64,000 nt of DNA, taken from Melioribacter sp051488685 (lineage in GTDB: Bacteria > Bacteroidota > Ignavibacteria > Ignavibacteriales > Melioribacteraceae). How positions within the stretch are numbered: the first letter of the stretch is position 1; every line of letters begins with the position of its first letter. The stretch lies in assembly GCF_051488685.1 (NCBI RefSeq), contig NZ_JBPSEH010000010.1, forward strand, positions 1 to 64,000. The letters run 5' to 3'. The notes beneath the pieces are model-generated. The model saw only the letters and a program-made list of their open reading frames with translations. It ran no database searches and was not told where the DNA came from. A program made the position numbers and the translations under genes. Shown piece by piece: positions 51,435 through 61,630 of the stretch.

Positions 51435-52762
51435 TACGACGCCCGACCTATAATAACAGATGTTTTCACAGTGCTGCAGTGGATGAATTAATTGAAAACA
51501 TGCGCAGTAAAATTGCTGATAAAGAGATTGCCGATTTGTTTGCCAACTGTTTTCCTAATACTCTGGATACCACAGTTAAATTTGAGATTAAAGACAATGT
51601 CCCGGATACTTTTATTATAACCGGCGATATAAATGCTATGTGGTTACGAGATTCTACTGCGCAGGTATGGCATTATTTACCTCTTGTTAAACAAGATTCG
51701 AGATTGGAACAATTAATTCTCGGACTTTTGAACAGGCAGTTAAAGTTTGTTCAAATAGATCCCTATGCAAATGCTTTTAATGATGCCGCAAAAGAAAGCG
51801 TTTGGAGCGGCGACCTGACAGAAATGAAATCCGAAGTATATGAGCGTAAATGGGAATTAGATTCACTCTGCTATGTTATTCGGCTTGCATACGGCTTTTA
51901 TAAAACAACCAACAATAAAAAGTATTTTTCAAATGATTGGAAAAAATCATTCGAATTAATTGTTAGAACCTTCAAAGAGCAACAACGCAAACATGATAAA
52001 GGTCCTTATAAATTTGGAAGAATTACTTCCTGGAGTACAGATACCGTACCAGGAGACGGGTACGGAAATCCAATAAAACCAAACGGGATGATTGTCTCGA
52101 TATTTAGACCCTCCGACGATGCCACTATATTTCCTTTTCTTGTCCCTTCGAATTTGTTTGCAATAAAATCGTTGCGACAGCTTGCTGAAATTTATAGAGA
52201 AATCTATGGAGATTCTGAAGCAGCAAGTGAAGCGACTGAATTAGCTGATGAAATTGAAGTAGCTGTTTATAAATTTGCCGTCAAGGAGCACCTCAACTAC
52301 GGGAAAATATTTGCTTACGAAATTGACGGATTCGGCAATTGTTTGTTCATCGACGACGCCAATATACCAAGCTTACTTTCTTTGCCATACCTTGGTATCG
52401 TTTCTTATAATGACGAAATATATCTGAATACCCGAAAATTTATCTTCAGTGAAAATAATCCATACTACTTCGTAGGAAAGGCAGGCGATGGTGTAGGAAG
52501 TCCCCACACACTGCTTAATAGAATTTGGCATCTTTCCATTATAATGAGAGCACTTACAAGCAATAATGAAGATGAAATTATTCATTGCCTAAAATTGCTA
52601 AAGGCAACACACGCCGAAACATGGTTTATGCATGAGTCCTTCAACAAGGATAACCCTTATGACTATACCAGATCCTGGTTTGCCTGGGCTAATTCACTCT
52701 TTGGAGAATTAATATTAAAGATTAACAACGAATATCCTGAATTGTTAAAAAAGACTTATTGA
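51431..52762 (+). CDS. Glycoside hydrolase family 125 exo-alpha-1,6-mannosidase
   Basis: A 443-residue (alpha/alpha)6-barrel enzyme that removes non-reducing alpha-1,6-mannose. Family markers: NTLDTTVKFE, FIITGDINAMWLRDSTAQVWHYLP (contiguous in the protein; the metal-free mannose pocket), KYGFGRITSWSTDTVPGDG-like block read here as FGRITSWSTDTVPGDGYGNP, SIFRPSDDATIFPFLVPSN, DDANIPSLLSLPYLG, and HAETWFMHESFNKDNP with the likely catalytic Glu. No signal peptide is visible, so it is intracellular or periplasm-independent. The ATG overlaps the CBM9 stop. Known GH125 enzymes act on N-glycans and yeast mannan, which is the main pointer to glycoprotein-type substrates for this cluster. Confidence 0.88.
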   Translation: MIRRPTYNNRCFHSAAVDELIENMRSKIADKEIADLFANCFPNTLDTTVKFEIKDNVPDTFIITGDINAMWLRDSTAQVWHYLPLVKQDSRLEQLILGLLNRQLKFVQIDPYANAFNDAAKESVWSGDLTEMKSEVYERKWELDSLCYVIRLAYGFYKTTNNKKYFSNDWKKSFELIVRTFKEQQRKHDKGPYKFGRITSWSTDTVPGDGYGNPIKPNGMIVSIFRPSDDATIFPFLVPSNLFAIKSLRQLAEIYREIYGDSEAASEATELADEIEVAVYKFAVKEHLNYGKIFAYEIDGFGNCLFIDDANIPSLLSLPYLGIVSYNDEIYLNTRKFIFSENNPYYFVGKAGDGVGSPHTLLNRIWHLSIIMRALTSNNEDEIIHCLKLLKATHAETWFMHESFNKDNPYDYTRSWFAWANSLFGELILKINNEYPELLKKTY

Positions 52763-52765
52763 TAT

Positions 52766-55348
52766 ATGAGAAAGTATTTATTCGTACTGGTTTTAATTTC
52801 AGTAAATTTATTTGCTCAGGATCTATCCGATTATTTGGACGTAAGTCTTCCTTTCGAAGAGAGAGTGGATGACCTTTTGAAGCGATTGACACTGGATGAA
52901 AAAATTTCGTTGATGGTACATCAATCGAGTGCAGTCGAACGTCTCGGAATTCCTCAATATAATTGGTGGAACGAAGCATTGCACGGAGTGGCAAGGAACG
53001 GAAGAGCTACTGTTTTTCCAATGCCAATAGGCATGGCTGCAACATGGGATAGAGATCTTATTTATCGGATAGCTGATGTTATTTCCACCGAAGCTCGTGC
53101 AAAGTATAACATGGCATTAAAAAAGAATCAAAGAGGTATTTATCAGGGCTTATCTTTGTGGGCTCCAAATATTAATATTTTTCGAGACCCACGCTGGGGA
53201 CGAGGTATGGAAACCTATGGCGAAGATCCATACCTTACGGGTGAACTGGCTGTAAGTTTTATTAGAGGATTACAAGGCCAGGACGAAAAATACCTTAAGA
53301 CAATTGCTACACCGAAACATCTCGCCGTTCATAGCGGACCGGAGCCAGAAAGACATCATTTTAATGCACTTGTAGACGACTACGACTTAAATGAAACATA
53401 TCTACCTCACTTTAAAAAAGCAATTACTGTTGGTAAAGCTTATTCTGTAATGTGTGCTTACAACCGCCTCAGAGGAAAAGCATGTTGTGGTAACGATACA
53501 CTGCTGATTGATATTTTGAGGAAGAAATGGGGCTTTAAAGGGATCGTTGTTTCAGATTGCTGGGCAGTATATGATATCTTTAACTCGCATAAAATAGTTG
53601 ATTCGCCTGAAAAAGCTGCGGCTTTGTCTGTAGTTGCAGGAACTGATCTGGAGTGTGGAAATACGTTCCTCTCCTTAAAGAAAGCTTACGAGGAAGGATT
53701 TATAACCGATAAGGAGATTGATTCAGCATTAAGTCGGGTACTCCTTGCTCGTTTTAAGTTGGGCATGTTCGATCCACCCGAATTAGTACCTTATTCCAAG
53801 ATCGACGAATCTTACATTGAAAATAGTTACAGTAGAGAACTAGCTCTGGAGGCTGCTCGTAAGTCGATCGTGTTGCTCAAAAACGAGAATAACCTGCTAC
53901 CTCTGGATTCAAATATTAAAAAAGTTGCTGTCATAGGTCCTAATGCCAATAATCTGGAGTCGTTGCTTGGCAATTATCACGGCTTCCCTTCAGAATTTGT
54001 GACTCCTCTACAAGCAATTAAGAGTGTTTTAAGAAATGGTAAAGTTTTCTATGAAAAAGGATGTGACTTTGCCCCTGGAGTCCCATCATTTGAAGTGATT
54101 GAATCATCTTTCCTATTTAGCGACAGCAACTTAACTACAGTAGGTCTAAATGGAGAATATTTTAATAACGCCGAACTGAGAGGGGATCCGACATTAATAA
54201 GAAACGATAAAATAATTGATTTTCGCTGGCTGGATACTTCTCCCGCTGATGATATTAATCCTGATAGTTTCAGTGTTAGATGGACAGGATACGTTATACC
54301 ACCGATTACTGGCAACTATCAAATAGCTGGATATGGTTATAATGACTTTAAGATTTTTATAGAAGATTCTTTGATTGCGAGTTTCAGAGGAGAGTTTGAC
54401 CCCGAAATTACTTATGGAAGTTATAATTTTAAAAAAGGAAGACCGTATAAAATTAGATTAGAATTCGTAAGAAGAGAAAGATACGGCTTTATACAATTGC
54501 TTTGGTCGATTCCATATGATGACCTTGAAGATAAAGCAATTAAGGCTGCTTTGAAATCAGATGTAGTTCTAATGTTTATGGGCCTGTCACCAAGGATGGA
54601 AGGAGAGGCATTAAAAATCGATGTGGACGGTTTCAAAGGTGGCGACCGACTAAAATTATCTTTGCCAAATAATCAGTTGAACTTAATTAAAAAAGTTCAT
54701 TCTACTGGGAAACCGGTAATACTGGTTTTGCTTAACGGTGGTCCTATTTCGGTCGAGTGGGAAAGTAAAAATATTCCTGCAATATTAGAAGCCTGGTATC
54801 CCGGTCAAGCGGGAGGACAGGCTATAGCAGACATACTATGGGGAAAGTATAATCCTTCTGGTAAGCTACCGGTTACAATTTATAAGTCTGAAAATGACCT
54901 GCCTCCTTTTGAAGATTACTCAATGCTTGGTAGGACTTATCGTTATTTCAAAGGGGAAGTTCTTTATCCTTTCGGTTGGGGATTGACTTATTCTGAAATT
55001 GTTATTTCAAAAGTAGAATTATCAGCTGATTATATTTCTGAGAGGGACAGTATTAAGGTTGTAGCCTGGTTGAAAAACAACGGCAAATATGAAGGTGAAG
55101 AGACAGTACAATTATACACCAAAGCGAAAAACGATAATCGTGCTCTAAAGACATTAATTGGTTTTAAAAAAATTAGATTGGAGTCTGGTAAGAAAGGCAA
55201 AGTGGAATTTAATCTGAGTAAGGAAAATTTAGTCCGTTGGGTTGATGGTCTTGGTTTTCAAGTTATGCCGGGGAAATATGAATTAATAGCGGGTTTATCT
55301 TCGGGCGATAATAAGTATATCAAAGAAATTAAAGTTAATTTAAAATAA
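52766..55348 (+). CDS. Glycoside hydrolase family 3 enzyme with PA14 insert
   Basis: An 860-residue exported glycosidase with a signal peptide (KYLFVLVLISVNLFAQ). The N-terminal GH3 barrel has WWNEALHGVARNGRATVFP, DPRWGRGMETYGEDPYL, KHLAVHSGPEPERHH and the nucleophile Asp264 in GIVVSDCWAV. The C-terminal sandwich domain (LLKNENNLLPLD, GPNANN) is interrupted at about 458-600 by a PA14 domain (GLNGEYFNNAELRG, DFRWLDTSP, FSVRWTGYVIPP), as in beta-glucosidases, beta-xylosidases and related enzymes. It ends with an FN3-like domain (from about 765). It follows GH125 by 3 bases. The linkage it cleaves is not clear (beta-glucoside, beta-xyloside or beta-N-acetylglucosaminide); it probably acts in the periplasm. 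Confidence 0.9.
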   Translation: MRKYLFVLVLISVNLFAQDLSDYLDVSLPFEERVDDLLKRLTLDEKISLMVHQSSAVERLGIPQYNWWNEALHGVARNGRATVFPMPIGMAATWDRDLIYRIADVISTEARAKYNMALKKNQRGIYQGLSLWAPNINIFRDPRWGRGMETYGEDPYLTGELAVSFIRGLQGQDEKYLKTIATPKHLAVHSGPEPERHHFNALVDDYDLNETYLPHFKKAITVGKAYSVMCAYNRLRGKACCGNDTLLIDILRKKWGFKGIVVSDCWAVYDIFNSHKIVDSPEKAAALSVVAGTDLECGNTFLSLKKAYEEGFITDKEIDSALSRVLLARFKLGMFDPPELVPYSKIDESYIENSYSRELALEAARKSIVLLKNENNLLPLDSNIKKVAVIGPNANNLESLLGNYHGFPSEFVTPLQAIKSVLRNGKVFYEKGCDFAPGVPSFEVIESSFLFSDSNLTTVGLNGEYFNNAELRGDPTLIRNDKIIDFRWLDTSPADDINPDSFSVRWTGYVIPPITGNYQIAGYGYNDFKIFIEDSLIASFRGEFDPEITYGSYNFKKGRPYKIRLEFVRRERYGFIQLLWSIPYDDLEDKAIKAALKSDVVLMFMGLSPRMEGEALKIDVDGFKGGDRLKLSLPNNQLNLIKKVHSTGKPVILVLLNGGPISVEWESKNIPAILEAWYPGQAGGQAIADILWGKYNPSGKLPVTIYKSENDLPPFEDYSMLGRTYRYFKGEVLYPFGWGLTYSEIVISKVELSADYISERDSIKVVAWLKNNGKYEGEETVQLYTKAKNDNRALKTLIGFKKIRLESGKKGKVEFNLSKENLVRWVDGLGFQVMPGKYELIAGLSSGDNKYIKEIKVNLK

Positions 55349-55524
55349 TAAAAAACGTTAAAGTTTATTCATAAGTAAAATTAATTAGCCCAATTATTAC
55401 CCTGTACATAAAAAAATATTGTGTTTATTATTTTTATTGCTTCTTATTTTTAATAAGTTTATTTTTATTACGAAAAAACAAAGAGACAATATAAGGCACA
55501 GTTGATAATTATTAAGAGGTAAAT

Positions 55525-58488
55525 ATGAAGATTAAAACTTATCTTAGCGGGAGATTTGTAATCTTATTATTACTTGCCTTCTCAGGTTTTGCTTACGCAG
55601 CGGGTGGTAGAGTAAAAGGCAAAGTTCAGGATGCACAAACCAACGAACCGCTCCCCTTTTGCAACGTCATTCTTTTAGGAACAAGTTTTGGCAGTGCTAC
55701 CGACTTTGACGGAATCTATCAAATTAATGCTGTTCCACCCGGTAAATATATCCTCAAGGCTACTTTTATTGGATATAAACCGGAAGAAGTATCGATTGAA
55801 GTTAAAGAAGGAAAGACTACTGAATATAATTTCCATCTTTCAGCAGAGTCGGTCTATGGCGACACTATTGTTATAACTGCACAGGCAGAAGGGCAGGCAA
55901 AAGCGATCAACGAACAATTGACCTCCATAACTATTAAGAATGTAGTTTCTTTTGCAAAAATACGAGAACTACCCGATGCAAATGCAGCAGAGTCCGTAGC
56001 ACGTTTACCTGGCGTATCTCTAATAAGAACGGGTGGCGAAGGTTCGCGTGTTGTTGTTCGAGGTCTTTCTCCTCAATATAATAGAGTAACTGTCGACGGT
56101 GTCGAGCTGCCTGCCAATGTTACTTCGAACGATCCAAACGAACATCGCTCGGAATTTAAAGCTGGTGATGAACTCTCCCTCAGCGGCGACCGGGCAACTG
56201 ACCTGAGTATGATTTCATCAAATATGCTCGGGGGTATTGAGGTGGTCAAAGCAATTACTCCGGATATGGATGCTACTCTACTTGGTGGAGTCATTAATTT
56301 CTCTATGCGAAAAGCTATTAAAACTACGACAGGTAAACCTTCCTTCGAATTATTTACACAAGGCTCTCACAACAGCCTGAAGAATACTAACGACGACTAT
56401 AAATTTGTCGCATCCTATGAGCAAAGATTTTGGAATAATAGTTTCGGTATTTTCGCACAGGGCTCTGCTGAAGATAGAAATCTCAGCGCAAACGAACTTT
56501 CTGCCGATTATAACTTTGCTGGAAAACTGAATATTACAGATGAAGGCGAACCAGAATTTCGCTCTATGACTCTAACCGATGTTCTCAGAGATCGTAAACG
56601 ATACGGCGCCACAGTTGTACTCGATTATAAGTACAGCAATGGCAGCATCGGTTTTATGAATTTCTTTAGCAGAAGTAATACGAAAACTATCTCAAGAAAG
56701 GAATCATACCACTTATTGGACGACGACCTTTTTTATTCCGCTACTAATTCTGAAAATAATCTCGACATTCTAAGTAATCTTTTAAGCATATCTCACTCTT
56801 TAGCAGGATTTGGTATTGAACTTCGCCTTTCGCATTCTTATTCAAAAACCACTTACCCCAACGACGTAAGTTTTAACTTCTGGCAGAATGGGGCAGGCTT
56901 CGAAAATAAATTTACTCTCTTGAGATATCAACGTCCCCAGGTTATTGCTTCAAATATTATTTACGACCCCGAAGATGCTGTCTTTTTTGATATTTACAAT
57001 ATCGATAATATTTCTAAGGATAGAACATATAACGGTACACTCGATATAATTAGAGATATAACGATCAGTAAATTAGTCAATGCAAAAATTAAATTCGGTG
57101 GTGCCTATCAGTATCGAAAAAGATCGTATGACTATAACCAGAGCAGTGGCTCAGTATTTTATGATGATGGAGGACAGGTTGCCGCAGCAGTAATGAACGC
57201 CTTTCCTCAATTTGGTACAAGTATTACTTTCGCCGATTTTATCGACTCGTCTTACAGTTACGGAGAATTCCTGAGCGGAGATTACCAGCTGGGGCCACCT
57301 TTGAATGTTGACCTGATGATGCAGGTAATCGAAGTTGCAAAGAAAAATCCTGGTGCTGGAAACGGAGGCGGGTATAAACCTCATAAATTATCTTCGATAC
57401 TTTATGATTATTCCGGACATGAAGTCAAAAGCGCTGCTTACTTTATGACTTCAATAAATTTCGGTCAGAAAATCTCGTTTATCCCTGGCGTGCGATATCA
57501 GAATTTAACTACAACTTATCGGGGTATTCGAGGCGAACAAATTCCAGGCGATATTCAATATACCGAAGCCGAAGAAACTCAATCGCACGGTTATTGGCTG
57601 CCCATGGTTCATTTAAGGTACAAACCGACGGATTGGCTACAATTTCATTTCGCTTATACAAACACTTTGAACTATCCTGATTATAATTCTATAATTCCCA
57701 GATACTATATCGGTACGAATTATATCCTTTATAACAACTATAGATTAAAACCTGCACGGTCTGAAAACTTCGATGCTATTATGTCGATCTATGCCAACGA
57801 AATAGGTTTATTCTCAATTGGAGGATTTAAGAAACAAATTAAAGATCTCGTATTCCCTACAAAAACCTATCCGCAAGATTTCAGTGCTTACCCCGAGTTG
57901 CAAGAAAAACTTAAGAATAGAACCGAGAGCTTTGCGCTTTACACATATATAAACAATCCGATCCCAATTGATCTGGTAGGCATTGAAGGAGAATGGCAGG
58001 CACACTTCTGGTATTTACCCGAACCGTTAACCGGTCTTGTGTTTAATATTAATTACACACATATTTTCTCCGAAGCCGATTATCCGAAAACTTACTTAAT
58101 AACGATTCTCGATGAAAATTACATCCAGCACACTGTAAGTGTTGATACCTCCTATTCTGACCGTTTGCTCTATCAGCCGAATGACATCATTAATGTTGCT
58201 CTTGGTTATGATTACAAAGGCTTTTCCTTCAGAGTATCAATGCTTTATCAGGATAACATTTTCAAGCGGCCCGACTTCTGGTATCAAAACCGAGTTCACT
58301 CTGACAAATATGTTAGGTTCGATTTGTCATTTAAACAAGAATTGCCCTGGTACGGAATACAAATTTATCTGAATATAAACAATTTGACGGGTGAAGATGA
58401 CATCGATATAAATCAAAAAACAAAGTACGTAACAAATCAGCAAAGATACGGTATGATGGCTGATTTAGGAATGCGTTTAAGATTTTAG
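55525..58488 (+). CDS. TonB-dependent receptor with carboxypeptidase-like N-terminal domain
   Basis: A 987-residue outer-membrane importer. A signal peptide (1-26) is followed by a carboxypeptidase-regulatory-like domain (GKVQDAQTNEPLPFCNVILLG, about 30-110), the plug (IRELPDANAAESVARLPGVS, RVVVRGLSPQYNRVTVDGVEL, LGGVINFSMR; about 130-300) and a 22-strand barrel ending in the aromatic terminus MRLRF. The plug resembles the TonB-Xanth-Caul group used for oligosaccharide uptake. There is no SusD-type partner gene; the next gene encodes a beta-helix protein with a sorting domain, 52 bases on. It is the probable import gate for glycans handled by the neighbouring GH94/GH130/GH125/GH3 genes. Confidence 0.9.
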   Translation: MKIKTYLSGRFVILLLLAFSGFAYAAGGRVKGKVQDAQTNEPLPFCNVILLGTSFGSATDFDGIYQINAVPPGKYILKATFIGYKPEEVSIEVKEGKTTEYNFHLSAESVYGDTIVITAQAEGQAKAINEQLTSITIKNVVSFAKIRELPDANAAESVARLPGVSLIRTGGEGSRVVVRGLSPQYNRVTVDGVELPANVTSNDPNEHRSEFKAGDELSLSGDRATDLSMISSNMLGGIEVVKAITPDMDATLLGGVINFSMRKAIKTTTGKPSFELFTQGSHNSLKNTNDDYKFVASYEQRFWNNSFGIFAQGSAEDRNLSANELSADYNFAGKLNITDEGEPEFRSMTLTDVLRDRKRYGATVVLDYKYSNGSIGFMNFFSRSNTKTISRKESYHLLDDDLFYSATNSENNLDILSNLLSISHSLAGFGIELRLSHSYSKTTYPNDVSFNFWQNGAGFENKFTLLRYQRPQVIASNIIYDPEDAVFFDIYNIDNISKDRTYNGTLDIIRDITISKLVNAKIKFGGAYQYRKRSYDYNQSSGSVFYDDGGQVAAAVMNAFPQFGTSITFADFIDSSYSYGEFLSGDYQLGPPLNVDLMMQVIEVAKKNPGAGNGGGYKPHKLSSILYDYSGHEVKSAAYFMTSINFGQKISFIPGVRYQNLTTTYRGIRGEQIPGDIQYTEAEETQSHGYWLPMVHLRYKPTDWLQFHFAYTNTLNYPDYNSIIPRYYIGTNYILYNNYRLKPARSENFDAIMSIYANEIGLFSIGGFKKQIKDLVFPTKTYPQDFSAYPELQEKLKNRTESFALYTYINNPIPIDLVGIEGEWQAHFWYLPEPLTGLVFNINYTHIFSEADYPKTYLITILDENYIQHTVSVDTSYSDRLLYQPNDIINVALGYDYKGFSFRVSMLYQDNIFKRPDFWYQNRVHSDKYVRFDLSFKQELPWYGIQIYLNINNLTGEDDIDINQKTKYVTNQQRYGMMADLGMRLRF

Positions 58489-58540
58489 AAATTATGCCCA
58501 TTAAGTGGCTTAAATTAAAACACATAATAGGAGGAATGAT

Positions 58541-60319
58541 ATGAAAAAGCTGTACGCTTTCTTGATTGCCATCGGAGTCCTTTCTCTCTTGGCATTCCAG
58601 GTTGAAGTTGTGGCACAATCAACTACCGATACTGTTTATATTCCTGGTTCCCAGTCTCTGCAGATCAGTAACATAATCAATGCTGACACTGCAGTTTCTG
58701 AGTATCGTGTCTACGTGCTCGACAGAGGCGCTATCTATTATATCGAAAAAGCTTTCGAAATTAACAGGTCATGTAAGTTTATTGCGAAGGGGGATGTTAC
58801 AAAAAGACCACCAGTACTGGCACCTGCAATCCGTGCCGACGGTACTTCTGAGGAGTGGTTTTTCAAGTTTATTAAGAAGGGGATAAAAGTAGAATTAAAC
58901 GACTTATATCTTCTTTCGATGAGGTCAGATGGCAAGACTTTAGGATGGAGCCGTGCAATTCATATCGGCGCAGATAGCATCTGGCTTAAACTTCGTCGCG
59001 TTGTATTCGACGCCTTTACAGAAGCCGGCATACGTGTTGACGGTGCAAAATTCGTTAAACTCGATGTTCAGGATTGTCATTTCAGAAACTTTATTCATTC
59101 GACTTCCTATTTCGGTGGCCAACCTTTCTTGTCAGGCGGGCTTGATCATCCAGACAGCACAATCTTTATTAACAATACTTTCTTCGCTTGCAATTCATAC
59201 ATCTTTTCAATACGCGGATACGATCCGTATTCAGTATTCGAACATAATACTGTTGTTTATTCTGTAGTTAATCCGTTCTTAATAAGACAGGCTTCAAACT
59301 TATACATGAAGAATAATCTTTTCTATGCTGCGCATGCTTGGGGTGGCGATCCTGAACAAGTAATACAGGGTTGGTTCTTTAATTATCCAGATACTGTATC
59401 TTCAAGTATTTATAGAATAAGAAAAAAAGGTGTTTATAACGGTCACGAAATGACTGGACCGGAAGCATACGTCGATTCCGCAAGAGGTATTTACATTGAC
59501 TTGTTCGATCCCAGCAAACGTGTTCATGTTGCTCAAAACAATGCTTACTTCAATCCGCAAAAATTAGTTAAATTCTATAATGACTGGAACGATACAGTTA
59601 CAATTGCCGATAGCGTCGTTATGTTAGATGATTCAAAACAATATCTGGTAAGAAAACTTACAATGGCAAGATGGATTAACGATCTGAGCCAATGGTGTTT
59701 GGATTCTCTGACAAATCCAGCTTCGTGGGATTATTCACCGTATATTTCTGTTCAGAATAATTTAGAAGCTGACCCCGTTTTTACAGATCAGGGAGTTGTA
59801 AATCATATTGACAGTTTAGTTGCTTATGTTCGTAGAATTGCTTCGAGAAAACTTGACAATCCCTGGCATTATGAATTGAATTTCCCACCCAAGTGGCCAT
59901 TGCCAGAAAATCTTGCTTATTCGAATTCAATACTACAACATGCTGGTACAGACGGCTTTGCAATCGGTGACCTAAACTGGTTCCCTGAACAAAAAAATCT
60001 ATGGCTTACAGGAGTAGATGAAATTAGTCCAGAAATACCAAATGAATTTACACTTTCAGAAGCATATCCGAATCCATTTAATCCGACGACAAAGATCAAT
60101 TTCAGTCTTACTAAATCTTCAAATGTAACATTAAATGTATATAATATTCTCGGACAAAAAATTAGGACACTCATCGACCAGAAGATGTCACCGGGAACAT
60201 ATTCGGCCACCTGGAATGGAAGAGATGATTTTGGCAGACAGGTAGCAAGCGGTGTCTATTTCATCGGTTTGGAATCCGAGTCGTTCCGTGCATTCAGAAA
60301 AATTGTTTTGATGAAGTAG
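58541..60319 (+). CDS. Secreted beta-helix protein with type IX sorting domain
   Basis: A 592-residue exported protein. A signal peptide (KKLYAFLIAIGVLSLLAFQV, cut near VAQ-S) precedes a region (about 35-470) that reads as a right-handed parallel beta-helix, as in pectate-lyase-like proteins: repeated short strands ending in Asn (IFINNTFFACNSYIFSI, FEHNTVVYSVVNPF, LYMKNNLFYAAHAW). The last ~85 residues are a sorting domain (EAYPNPFNPTTKINFSL, YNILGQKIRTLI, ASGVYFIGLE). AGGAGG lies 7 bases before the ATG. It is co-transcribed with the TonB-dependent receptor and may be its surface glycan-binding or lyase partner in place of SusD (inference). No catalytic residue could be assigned. Confidence 0.75.
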   Translation: MKKLYAFLIAIGVLSLLAFQVEVVAQSTTDTVYIPGSQSLQISNIINADTAVSEYRVYVLDRGAIYYIEKAFEINRSCKFIAKGDVTKRPPVLAPAIRADGTSEEWFFKFIKKGIKVELNDLYLLSMRSDGKTLGWSRAIHIGADSIWLKLRRVVFDAFTEAGIRVDGAKFVKLDVQDCHFRNFIHSTSYFGGQPFLSGGLDHPDSTIFINNTFFACNSYIFSIRGYDPYSVFEHNTVVYSVVNPFLIRQASNLYMKNNLFYAAHAWGGDPEQVIQGWFFNYPDTVSSSIYRIRKKGVYNGHEMTGPEAYVDSARGIYIDLFDPSKRVHVAQNNAYFNPQKLVKFYNDWNDTVTIADSVVMLDDSKQYLVRKLTMARWINDLSQWCLDSLTNPASWDYSPYISVQNNLEADPVFTDQGVVNHIDSLVAYVRRIASRKLDNPWHYELNFPPKWPLPENLAYSNSILQHAGTDGFAIGDLNWFPEQKNLWLTGVDEISPEIPNEFTLSEAYPNPFNPTTKINFSLTKSSNVTLNVYNILGQKIRTLIDQKMSPGTYSATWNGRDDFGRQVASGVYFIGLESESFRAFRKIVLMK

Positions 60320-60341
60320 CCTCCTCCAAATGCAACAATAA

Positions 60342-60380
60342 AGCCAGCCGCAAAGCATTGACGGCTGGCTGATTATTTTT
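60342..60380 (+). terminator. Terminator after the beta-helix gene
   Basis: A perfect 9-bp stem AGCCAGCCG (60342-60350) with CGGCTGGCT (60362-60370), an 11-base loop, then GATTATTTTT. It separates the receptor/beta-helix genes from the sugar-transporter genes. Confidence 0.8.
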
Positions 60381-60414
60381 ACAAATCGAATATATCAATA
60401 ATGTGGATATTGCT

Positions 60415-61605
60415 ATGAAATCAAGAGCGCTACCAGTTTTTCTGGCATTCTTATGTATGGGATTTGGCGATGTTGTAGGTCCCCTTGTTGGTTTGGCTAA
60501 GGACAGTTTTAGCCTTTCTTATACAATGGCTCAATTAATACCGTTTACTGGTTTTATCATGTTTGGAATTTTATCGATTCCAGTAGGAATAATCCAGGAT
60601 AGAAAGGGAAGAAAGTATGTACTCATACTCGGTCTTTCGGTTGCATTAATTGGATTATTGCTGCCTGTATTTAACGGTATGTACGGCATGCCAGTAAGCT
60701 TGTCTTCGGTAGGTAAGTTTGATTTCTTTGTTGTATTGGCGTCGATATTACTTCTATGTGCTGGGGCAACAATTTTACAGGTGGTTGGGAATCCGATAAT
60801 GAGAGACGTTTCACCTGAAGGGGCTTATTCGAGAAACTTATCGCTCGCACAATCATTGAAAGCTGTTGGTTCTTCGATGGGATTTTTAATCCCTCCTTTT
60901 GTAGCTTATGCTTTTAATATGGAGTGGACAATTTTGTTCCCTCTTTTTGCTTCTTTGATTTTAGTTACATTGTTAATAACAGCAAGAACAGACATTCACG
61001 AAAAAGAACATAAAGAAGTACCAGCATCAATTAAATCGTGTTTTGAACTATTAAAAAATCCGTATGTCTTAATGATGGTGTTTGCGATATTTCTTTATGT
61101 AGGTGCTGAAGTGTCGATGAGCGCTGGCGTTCCGATTTTGTTAAAAGAAAAATTCGAAATAGCTGGATTTAGTTTATGGATCAGCTGGTCTTTGTTTTTT
61201 CTACCAATTATCGTAGGCAGATTTTTAGGTTCTCTTATACTCAAAAAAATTGAAGCGCACAAGTTTCTCAAATTTACTGTAACCATTTCGTTTATTGGTC
61301 TGATGTTAATGTTTACTGGTATTACTCAATTTACCTTTACGGGCATTGTCCTTGCTGGATTGGGTTTCTCGAATATATTCCCATTGGTTTTTTCGATAAC
61401 GATTGAAAGAATGCCCGAGAGATCTAATGAGTTGTCGGGGCTAATGGTTACTGCAATCGCTGGAGGTGCGGTTGTATCGTTAATAATGGGAGTTGTAAAC
61501 GATCTAAGTGGGGTGCTTACTGGATTTATTGTCCCGTTGTTATGCATAATTTACATCGGGATTGTATCCGTTTTCAACACAAGAATAAATTTTGTTGTGA
61601 AATAA
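60415..61605 (+). CDS. MFS sugar transporter
   Basis: A 396-residue inner-membrane permease with 12 predicted helices, of the major facilitator superfamily. The loop 2-3 motif is GIIQDRKGRKYVLI, close to the MFS signature (G-x-x-x-D-R-x-G-R-R/K). The general layout (FLCMGFGDVVGPLVGLAKD at the start, NPIMRDVSPEGAYSRNLSLAQSLKAVGSSMG in the middle) is reminiscent of the FucP-like glucose/galactose group. The ATG at 60415 is preferred to the in-frame GTG at 60403, although neither has a good Shine-Dalgarno. ROK kinase follows after 25 bases, so the pair probably takes up and phosphorylates a monosaccharide released by the upstream glycosidases. Confidence 0.82.
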   Translation: MKSRALPVFLAFLCMGFGDVVGPLVGLAKDSFSLSYTMAQLIPFTGFIMFGILSIPVGIIQDRKGRKYVLILGLSVALIGLLLPVFNGMYGMPVSLSSVGKFDFFVVLASILLLCAGATILQVVGNPIMRDVSPEGAYSRNLSLAQSLKAVGSSMGFLIPPFVAYAFNMEWTILFPLFASLILVTLLITARTDIHEKEHKEVPASIKSCFELLKNPYVLMMVFAIFLYVGAEVSMSAGVPILLKEKFEIAGFSLWISWSLFFLPIIVGRFLGSLILKKIEAHKFLKFTVTISFIGLMLMFTGITQFTFTGIVLAGLGFSNIFPLVFSITIERMPERSNELSGLMVTAIAGGAVVSLIMGVVNDLSGVLTGFIVPLLCIIYIGIVSVFNTRINFVVK

Positions 61606-61630
61606 TAAGAAGAATAAATAAGAGAAAATC

